64,000 nt of DNA from UBA3478 sp038134285 (GTDB lineage Bacteria; Bacteroidota; Bacteroidia; Flavobacteriales; Flavobacteriaceae). Below are positions 58,427 through 64,000 of the stretch, piece after piece. Positions within the stretch are counted from its first letter, which is position 1, and each line of letters opens with the position of its first letter. Location of the stretch: the NCBI GenBank assembly GCA_038134285.1, contig JAYPUW010000010.1, positions 1 to 64,000 of the forward strand. Reading direction: 5' to 3'. The notes beneath the pieces were generated by a model that worked only from the letters and a program-made list of their open reading frames with translations, was not told where the DNA came from and did no database searches. The position numbers were made by a program, and so were the translations under genes.

Positions 58427-59049
58427 AGCGGTAAGTACACCAACTTTTTAGTTTCAAAAAAAGGTGTTGGGATGCGTTCGTGAAGATCGTAAACCAGCAC
58501 CTTTTCTTGATAAGGGGCAAGCTCTTCAGTTAGGTCACCACCTTTGAGGTACCAAATTCCATTAGCCACCTCATTTTTATTCTCTTTTTTAATGCTGTGT
58601 TGAACCCAATGTACAAAGGTTGGCATGGCAGCGACTGCTCGGCTCACTACAAAGTCAAACTTCTCATTGACATTCTCTATACGATCGTGAACCGTGGTCA
58701 CATTCTGAAGGCCTAAGCCCTCTACCACCTCGTTCACCACCTTGAGTTTTTTTCCGATTGAGTCGACTAAGGTAAACTGCACCTTTGGGAATATTATCGC
58801 CAAAGGGATCCCCGGAAATCCGCCTCCTGTACCCACATCAACCACTCTAGAACCCGCAGCAAACGAAGCAAACAAGGCAATGCTCATCGCGTGTAATACA
58901 TGGCGCTCGTAGAGTTCTTCTACATCTTTGCGTGAGACGACATTAATCTTGTTATTCCAGTCTTTATAGAGTGTACCTAGGTCTTCAATTTGACGTTGTT
59001 GCAAATCCGACAAATTTGGAAAATATGAGTAGATCTCGGTGGCTTTCAT
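58423..59049 (-). CDS. rsmG: 16S rRNA (guanine527-N7)-methyltransferase
   Basis: This 208-residue SAM methyltransferase has WNNKINVVSRKD, the SAM loop VVDVGTGGGFPGIPLAI, FTLVDSIGKKLKVVNEVVEG and FVVSRAVAAMPTFVHW. These identify RsmG, which methylates G527 of 16S rRNA. I placed the start at MKATEIYSYF, because the longer frame adds 19 residues of unrelated sequence. The 3' end overlaps pruA. Confidence 0.95.
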   Translation of the reverse strand: MKATEIYSYFPNLSDLQQRQIEDLGTLYKDWNNKINVVSRKDVEELYERHVLHAMSIALFASFAAGSRVVDVGTGGGFPGIPLAIIFPKVQFTLVDSIGKKLKVVNEVVEGLGLQNVTTVHDRIENVNEKFDFVVSRAVAAMPTFVHWVQHSIKKENKNEVANGIWYLKGGDLTEELAPYQEKVLVYDLHERIPTPFFETKKLVYLPL

Positions 59050-59111
59050 AAGGGATGAAAACACAAAATTATCACTAACATTGCACTTCGTAAGCGTAAA
59101 TAGCAAAAATC

Positions 59112-60302
59112 ATGTCTTCACACGTTTCTTCTCGCATTCAAAACATGGAAACTTCGGCTACTCTTGCCATGGCGGCAAAGGCCAGAGAGTTAAAGTCTCA
59201 AGGCTTAGACATCATAGGTTTAAGTTTAGGTGAACCAGACTTTAATATTCCTGATTTTATCAAAGAAGCAGCGAAAAAGGCCATTGACGAAAACTACAGT
59301 AGCTACACTGCTGTTGACGGTTACCAAGAGCTCAAAGAAGCCATAGTACACAAATTCAAGCGCGATAACAACCTCTCGTACACCCCAGAGCAAATCGTGG
59401 TGTCAACAGGGGCAAAACAATCCCTTTACAATGTGGCCATGGCGGTGCTTAATCCAGGAGACGAAGTGATACTTCCGGCTCCGTATTGGGTATCTTATAG
59501 AGATATTGTAAAACTAGCTGAAGGTGTTCCTGTAGAAGTACTTACTAGTATTGAGGCTGACTTTAAGATCACGGCAGCACAACTTAAAAAAGCGCTGACT
59601 CCTAAAACAAAAATGATCTGGTTCAGTTCTCCTTGTAACCCAAGCGGATCATTCTATCATAAAAGTGAACTCGCGGCTATCGCCGAAGTATTGAAAGACC
59701 GTCCAGAAATTATTGTGGTTTCGGACGAAATTTACGAGCACATAAACTTTTCAAGTAACGGACACTGCAGTATCGCTTCAGTAGAAGGCATGTACGACAG
59801 AACGGTTACCGTAAATGGAGTCTCAAAAGCTTTTGCCATGACGGGGTGGCGTATTGGGTATATCGGAGGGCCGGAATGGTTAGCTAAAGCCTGTACGAAG
59901 CTACAAGGTCAGGTTACTAGTGGGGCAAATTCCATTGCTCAACGCGCCGTGATCGAAGCACTTATGGCACCTGTCAGACGTATTCAGTACATGGTAGACG
60001 CCTTTAAAAACCGAAGAGACCTTGTGCTAGAGCTTCTTGGCAAGATCGAAGGGTTCAAGGTGAATATTCCTGAGGGAGCATTTTACGTATTTCCAGACAT
60101 CTCTTATTATTTCGGCAAAACACTAAAAGGGCAGCTGATCAATAACGCTTCTGACTTTGCACTCTTCTTACTCGAACACGCTCAGGTAGCCACCGTGACT
60201 GGAGAGGCTTTTGGTGACGAAAACTGCATTCGCATCTCTTATGCTGCATCAGAAGAAACCTTAACGGAAGCCATTAGTAGAATAGCGAAGGCCTTAGCAT
60301 AA
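59112..60302 (+). CDS. aspartate aminotransferase-type PLP aminotransferase
   Basis: This 396-residue class I aminotransferase is close to the AspC/AspAT I-beta-gamma type. SKAFAMTGWRIGYIGG holds the PLP Lys, SSPCNPSGSFYHKSELA the Asn and Pro loop, IVVSDEIYEHINF the Asp/Tyr pair, and the N-terminus SLGEPDFNIPDFIKEAA the carboxylate-binding side. The likely reaction is aspartate to oxaloacetate, though side activities are common. It is a second aminotransferase of the window, unlike the one at 27890. It is divergent from rsmG with 62 nt between the starts. Confidence 0.92.
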   Translation: MSSHVSSRIQNMETSATLAMAAKARELKSQGLDIIGLSLGEPDFNIPDFIKEAAKKAIDENYSSYTAVDGYQELKEAIVHKFKRDNNLSYTPEQIVVSTGAKQSLYNVAMAVLNPGDEVILPAPYWVSYRDIVKLAEGVPVEVLTSIEADFKITAAQLKKALTPKTKMIWFSSPCNPSGSFYHKSELAAIAEVLKDRPEIIVVSDEIYEHINFSSNGHCSIASVEGMYDRTVTVNGVSKAFAMTGWRIGYIGGPEWLAKACTKLQGQVTSGANSIAQRAVIEALMAPVRRIQYMVDAFKNRRDLVLELLGKIEGFKVNIPEGAFYVFPDISYYFGKTLKGQLINNASDFALFLLEHAQVATVTGEAFGDENCIRISYAASEETLTEAISRIAKALA

Positions 60303-60328
60303 AGTAACGCCTATTTAATTTGGGGTCG

Positions 60329-60336
60329 TATCTTTG
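60329..60336 (+). promoter_or_regulatory. -7 box of menG
   Basis: TATCTTTG matches TAnnTTTG and ends 7 nt before the menG ATG at 60344, predicting a very short leader. No clear -33 TTG at the standard distance. Confidence 0.5.
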
Positions 60337-60343
60337 GCTACCC

Positions 60344-61066
60344 ATGAAAGTAGTTCCGTATAAAGACTCCGACAAGTCAAAAAAGGCACAAGTATCTGAG
60401 ATGTTCGATGGCATCTCTAGGGAATACGATCGCATGAATCGCCTCATTACATTTGGGGTCGATTTAAGATGGAGAAAGCGACTCATAGAAGCGGTTTTAG
60501 CGCTTAAACCTCAACATATTTTAGATGTGGCTACCGGAACAGGCGACCTCGCCATTGCCATTGCTAAACAGAGTAATACCCGTGTCACAGGGCTTGATTT
60601 GTCACCTGGAATGCTCAGCGTGGGAAAGGAAAAAGTCAAACACTACAACCTGCAGGATCGCATAGAAATGGTACTCGGTGACAGCGAATCGCTACCGTTC
60701 GATAGCAATCACTTCGATGCGGTAACGGTTGCGTTTGGTGTGCGGAATTTTGAAAATCTCAGTAGAGGAATTGAAGAACTCTACAGAGTACTTAAACCAG
60801 GGGGCACTTTAGCTGTTTTAGAAACATCAAAACCAACTAACCCCCTTTTCAAACTGGGTTACCAGTTACATACTTCGGTAGTGATGCCCTTATTAAGTAA
60901 GTTGTTAGCCTCTGATCCTAAGGCCTACACCTATCTCGTGGATTCTGCCTCAAGCTTCCCTTACAACGAAGCTTTTACCGCGATTTTACGCAAAGCCGGA
61001 TTTTCTAAAGCCTCTTTTCACAAACAGACACTAGGTTCAGCCTGTATTTATTATGCCAGGAAGTAA
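60344..61066 (+). CDS. menG: demethylmenaquinone methyltransferase
   Basis: This 240-residue UbiE/MenG methyltransferase makes menaquinone from demethylmenaquinone. SAM motif DVATGTGDLAIAI, GLDLSPGMLSVGK, the UbiE signature VAFGVRNFENL, and LKPGGTLAVLETSKP are present, with FDGISREYDRMNRLITFG at the start. I chose ATG 60344 because it follows a -7 box. Menaquinone is the probable acceptor of the NQR pump in this organism. The next gene overlaps by 14 nt. Confidence 0.95.
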   Translation: MKVVPYKDSDKSKKAQVSEMFDGISREYDRMNRLITFGVDLRWRKRLIEAVLALKPQHILDVATGTGDLAIAIAKQSNTRVTGLDLSPGMLSVGKEKVKHYNLQDRIEMVLGDSESLPFDSNHFDAVTVAFGVRNFENLSRGIEELYRVLKPGGTLAVLETSKPTNPLFKLGYQLHTSVVMPLLSKLLASDPKAYTYLVDSASSFPYNEAFTAILRKAGFSKASFHKQTLGSACIYYARK

Positions 61067-61628
61067 GATACTTTTTGTAGGGGCACTTATGCTTCTAACC
61101 TCTTTTTCTCTCAGCGCTCAGAAAAGATTTAGACCCTCTTTAAACCTCAGCGGAGCAGACCAAGAAACATGGAATTTTGGGGTATTGTTTGGAAATTACC
61201 CTAATTCAACTGCAGGCTTTTTGGAAAATTATACGGTGAGGCTTTCACTAGAGCGTACTCTGATTCCGCGTTTTGATCTTAGACTAGAGCCAGGAATTAT
61301 ACTCAAAAAGATAAACCTCTCAGCTCCAGCCATGCCAAATACTGAAATTCAACTTCCGGTTTTATTGAAGTACAGCGCAAATCGCATAGAAAACATCAAT
61401 CCATTTATCATTGCAGGATATCAAATGGGGTATCTTATGCAAACTGTAAGCGCGCCTCTCACGCATTATATTGAAACCGGACTAGGCTTTGATTTTTACC
61501 TCAAAAAAAGTAAAGCCGGGCTCCACCTTCGTGTGCAACACGACCTCTCTGGTGGAAGGCAGAGTAGTGCTATTTTTATTGGTATTAGCGCCGAAACCCG
61601 AGACGGCTGGAAATTGTATAGGCAATAA
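61053..61628 (+). CDS. porT: PorT family outer-membrane beta-barrel protein
   Basis: This 191-residue protein has a signal peptide ending near LSAQ, then a PorT-like pattern: QETWNFGVLFGNYPNS, RFDLRLEPGIILKKINL, TEIQLPVLLKYSANRIENI, PFIIAGYQMGYL, and ETGLGFDFYLKK. PorT is a component of the type IX secretion machinery of Bacteroidota. It overlaps menG by 14 nt and follows it as in many flavobacteria. Its 3' end overlaps trmH by 44 nt, the longest tail-to-tail overlap here. The specific name rests on neighbourhood plus pattern. Confidence 0.82.
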   Translation: MPGSKILFVGALMLLTSFSLSAQKRFRPSLNLSGADQETWNFGVLFGNYPNSTAGFLENYTVRLSLERTLIPRFDLRLEPGIILKKINLSAPAMPNTEIQLPVLLKYSANRIENINPFIIAGYQMGYLMQTVSAPLTHYIETGLGFDFYLKKSKAGLHLRVQHDLSGGRQSSAIFIGISAETRDGWKLYRQ

Positions 61629-62337
61629 TTGCCCCCGAAACAGCAGCATTTAAGCTCTCCACCTGGGTATCATCTGCACTCGGTATAGTGATAAAATGAT
61701 CAATACGCTGTTTAACCGCATCAGAAAGGCCATGACCTTCGTTTCCTAACACCAGTATACCTCTAGGTTCAAAGTGCATTTCGGTTAATTTTTCACCCTT
61801 CAAATCGGCTCCATAAAGAGGAAGTTTCAAACGCTCGAAGGCATTTGGCAAGTCTTCGTATAAGCAAGATACCCGCGTATATGAGCCCATGCTAGCTTGA
61901 ATGGTTTTAGGATTGAAACAGTCTACGGTATGCGGAGAACAGAGCAGGTGTCTATAGCCAAACCAATCTAGCGTACGCATTAACGTGCCAAGGTTTCCGG
62001 GGTCTTGAACCTCGTCTAGAGCTACAATCCATTGATCGTTGGGCAACGACACAGCAGTTGGTTTCTTAAATACGACTAACACCTCAGAGTGCGTTGAAAA
62101 ATGAGTGCATTTTTTCATCACAGTAGCTTCGACTAACTTTAGATGAATATTAAACTTTTGCTCAAATGCAGCTTGCAATTGCACTGAAGTGGTTACAGAA
62201 AGTACGGGTTCAAAACAAGCCTTTAAACCCTCTGTTACTGATTTAACACCCTCTACACAGAACATCATTAACTCGTCTCGGGTTCTTTTCTGCTTTAACT
62301 GCTGTATTTGCATGACTTCTGAGCGACTGAGCATCAT
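61585..62337 (-). CDS. TrmH/SpoU-family RNA 2'-O-methyltransferase
   Basis: This 250-residue protein has the SPOUT-type motifs ALDEVQDPGNLGTLMRTLDW, ILVLGNEGHGLSD and ESLNAAVSGAIIAY, which form the trefoil knot SAM site, and an N-terminal substrate-binding domain (QIQQLKQKRTRDEL, FCVEGVKSVTE). It methylates 2'-OH of tRNA or rRNA. The substrate is not evident. It is divergent from the TamL gene with 21 nt between starts and overlaps porT by 44 nt. The first Met is followed directly by a second, so either can be the start. Confidence 0.92.
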   Translation of the reverse strand: MMLSRSEVMQIQQLKQKRTRDELMMFCVEGVKSVTEGLKACFEPVLSVTTSVQLQAAFEQKFNIHLKLVEATVMKKCTHFSTHSEVLVVFKKPTAVSLPNDQWIVALDEVQDPGNLGTLMRTLDWFGYRHLLCSPHTVDCFNPKTIQASMGSYTRVSCLYEDLPNAFERLKLPLYGADLKGEKLTEMHFEPRGILVLGNEGHGLSDAVKQRIDHFITIPSADDTQVESLNAAVSGAIIAYTISSRLGFRR

Positions 62338-62358
62338 TTTTTCGATTAATTTAGGCCC

Positions 62359-64000
62359 ATGTTTGAAAGGCTCCTTCCTTTTCTTAATGGAATTCTAAAG
62401 GTAGTTTTATTTATTTCTTTTAGCGCGATTCTTTCATGTAGCTCGGTGCGAAAACTTCCTGATGGAGCATCCCTTCTCATCAACAATGAAATTCAGACTA
62501 CCGATGCCTCAAAGGTTGATCCTTCGCTTCAATATGTGCTAAGACAAAAAGCAAACAAAAAAATCTTAGGGATTCCCCTAAAACTATGGATTTTTAATGC
62601 CAGTGGATCTAAAAACACGGCTTTTGGCAGGTGGTTTAGAGCAAAAGGTGAAGCTCCCATAATTTTAGACTCTATTGAATCTGCACTAAGTGTGGCTCGA
62701 CTGAATAGGGCGTATAGAAAGATGGGGTATTTCAATGTATATACGCGCTTTGAGCTAGCGTATACAAAGTCTCAGCAAAAGGTAAAACAGCGATTTGTCA
62801 TTACTCCAGGAGACCAATTTATCATTGACAGCATGGCCTATAAGCTTCCCAATCGCAGCGTATTCGACAGCCTGAAAGCCCATGAAAACGAACGGCTGAT
62901 TCACCCAGAAGAACCGCTAAACATTGACCTTCTAGAGAAGGAAAGACAGCGGATTATAGCACTACTTAGAAACAAAGGGGCATTTGGCCTTCAGAAGAGT
63001 GACATTTATTTTGAAATAGATGGTGATACCACACAAACCAGTGCCTCGAAAGAAGTCAAAGTCACTACAGTGATCGACTCAAAGGCCACCACTCAAGCCT
63101 ATCGGCTAGGAAGGGTCAATGTGCTTTTCGACCAACTCAACGGATCAGCAACAATCCCGACGGATACCATCAATCGGATCTTCATGTATACCGCTGATGA
63201 CGAAGTTGATCTGAATGCTCTTGAAGAGCGAATCGCCTTTAAACCTGGCAACTTGTATAGCGATGCACTGAGAACAACCACCTTAAATCGCATAGGGCAA
63301 CTCAGTTACTTTAGCTACCCATCAGTCAATTACAGTGTCCAAAACGATTCCATTGTTGATCTCAACCTCTACCTAAGGTCACGTAAGCGCTACTCGCTTA
63401 CAGCCGATTTTGACCTTACACACTCTGCCTTACAGCAAATCGGTACGTCGCTGCGTTCTTCTGTACTTGTTAGAAACGTATTTGGTTCTTTTGAAAACCT
63501 CAGCCTTTCACTGAGCGGAACCATTGGCAACTCTATAATACCCGGCACCAATATTACCTCAGAACTTGGGGTCGACCTCAACCTAAGCTTTCCGCGATGG
63601 TGGTATGGCTTTTCACTCGACCGTTTCATTTCAATGGAAAAAAATCCAATCAGCACTTTGCAAATTGGAACGGTATTTCAACAAAATCTAGGCCTAGACC
63701 GACAAACTATTAACGCCATTTATCGTTTCAGCTTTACAAGTGGGTCAAGCCAACACACCATCGAATTCCCGAAGATTTCTTACGTAAATAACCTAAATCC
63801 TGACAATTTCTTTTCCATTTACCGTAACACCTTTGAAACGCTTGACGAACTTTCAACACAACTAAAAACGAATCCTCAGTATGCCGACTTGTTTAAGCCT
63901 TCAGAAAGTGATGGAAGTCTGCAACTTAAAATCCCTGACGGAACAGCAATATTCATATCTGGAGTTCAAGATCAAACTATACCACTTAACGCGTCAGATG
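62359..64000 (+). CDS. TamL/BamA-like outer-membrane lipoprotein, cut at the window end
   Basis: 547 codons are visible and the frame is open at base 64000. The protein starts MFERLLPFLNGILKVV, has a lipobox-like AILSC, then SVRKLPDGASLLINN and QYVLRQKANKKILGIPLKLW, which look like the TamL group of Bacteroidota, then POTRA-like repeats (IDSMAYKLPNRSVFDSL, LGRVNVLFDQL) and the start of a beta-barrel (LTADFDLTHSALQQIGTSLR). It is expected to work with TamB in outer-membrane assembly or lipid transport. No stop is in the window. The menG-porT-trmH-tamL order is common in the group. Confidence 0.85.
   Translation, partial: MFERLLPFLNGILKVVLFISFSAILSCSSVRKLPDGASLLINNEIQTTDASKVDPSLQYVLRQKANKKILGIPLKLWIFNASGSKNTAFGRWFRAKGEAPIILDSIESALSVARLNRAYRKMGYFNVYTRFELAYTKSQQKVKQRFVITPGDQFIIDSMAYKLPNRSVFDSLKAHENERLIHPEEPLNIDLLEKERQRIIALLRNKGAFGLQKSDIYFEIDGDTTQTSASKEVKVTTVIDSKATTQAYRLGRVNVLFDQLNGSATIPTDTINRIFMYTADDEVDLNALEERIAFKPGNLYSDALRTTTLNRIGQLSYFSYPSVNYSVQNDSIVDLNLYLRSRKRYSLTADFDLTHSALQQIGTSLRSSVLVRNVFGSFENLSLSLSGTIGNSIIPGTNITSELGVDLNLSFPRWWYGFSLDRFISMEKNPISTLQIGTVFQQNLGLDRQTINAIYRFSFTSGSSQHTIEFPKISYVNNLNPDNFFSIYRNTFETLDELSTQLKTNPQYADLFKPSESDGSLQLKIPDGTAIFISGVQDQTIPLNASD

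Noticed and set aside
1..64000. CRISPR array, insertion sequences, restriction or toxin-antitoxin systems, prophage genes
   Set aside because: I saw no regularly spaced repeats, no transposase or terminal inverted repeats, and no phage structural genes. Every longer gene fits core flavobacterial functions.

Overview
The window is a gene-dense, moderate-GC stretch of a Bacteroidota chromosome, almost certainly from the Flavobacteriales and probably marine. Evidence: conserved neighbourhoods rpsU-xerC-hpf-tRNA and menG-porT-trmH-tamL; T9SS and TamL-type envelope proteins; type II menaquinone chemistry with a six-subunit Na+-NQR; promoters of the Bacteroidota type (-7 TAnnTTTG); and a near absence of Shine-Dalgarno sites except one strong site in front of rpsU. 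Nothing looks like a prophage, integrative element, CRISPR array or insertion sequence. This is core chromosome with some decaying genes.

Layout. 1-3.0 kb (minus strand): tRNA-Tyr (cut by the window edge), tRNA-Thr, hpf, tyrosine recombinase, rpsU, acyl-CoA dehydrogenase. 3.1-6.5 kb (minus): a helix-hairpin-helix protein that looks frameshifted at its 3' end, an AGCS amino-acid/Na+ symporter, PspC, rhodanese and a TlpA-like lipoprotein. 6.5-14 kb (plus): nitroreductase, then the full trp operon trpEGDCFBA plus a small membrane protein. The operon is preceded by an 18-codon leader peptide with tandem Trp codons and an intrinsic terminator, a classical attenuator. 14-20 kb: yaaA, rluD, a PASTA protein, ddl, coaD, NUDIX, pyrE, SRPBCC, birA. 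20-24.7 kb (plus): rsfS-ftsH-LUD-cdsA-psd. 24.7-32.8 kb: valS, a DUF1573-like pseudogene with an amber codon in its signal peptide, aminotransferase, murB, a small Cys-containing membrane protein, an ECF-type sigma factor, lipA, lpxK.

32.8-38 kb (plus): NIF3, a coiled-coil protein of the C4 zinc-ribbon family without any cysteine, then a light/DNA-repair operon (flavin reductase, DUF2256 mini-protein, cryptochrome DASH, Fe-S photolyase). 38-45 kb: clpP, a lipoprotein, O-methyltransferase, tatA, and a four-gene envelope operon (two paralogous carboxypeptidase-regulatory-like proteins, DUF6702, M1 metallopeptidase). 45-49 kb (plus): GNAT, M15 peptidase, gpmI, map, SAM methyltransferase. 49-56.7 kb (minus): nqrABCDEF, an NQR-associated protein, and apbE, which attaches FMN to NqrB and NqrC. 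56.8-64 kb: pruA, rsmG, aspartate aminotransferase, menG, porT, trmH and the first 547 codons of a TamL/BamA-like lipoprotein.

Recurring organisation: 4-nt ATGA start/stop overlaps inside operons (all six trp junctions), and nine of the ten tail-to-tail gene pairs overlap at their 3' ends. The most informative signals are the trp attenuator, the rpsU Shine-Dalgarno exception, the cysteine-free zinc-ribbon homologue, the photolyase module with a 47-residue DUF2256 protein, and two probable gene lesions.
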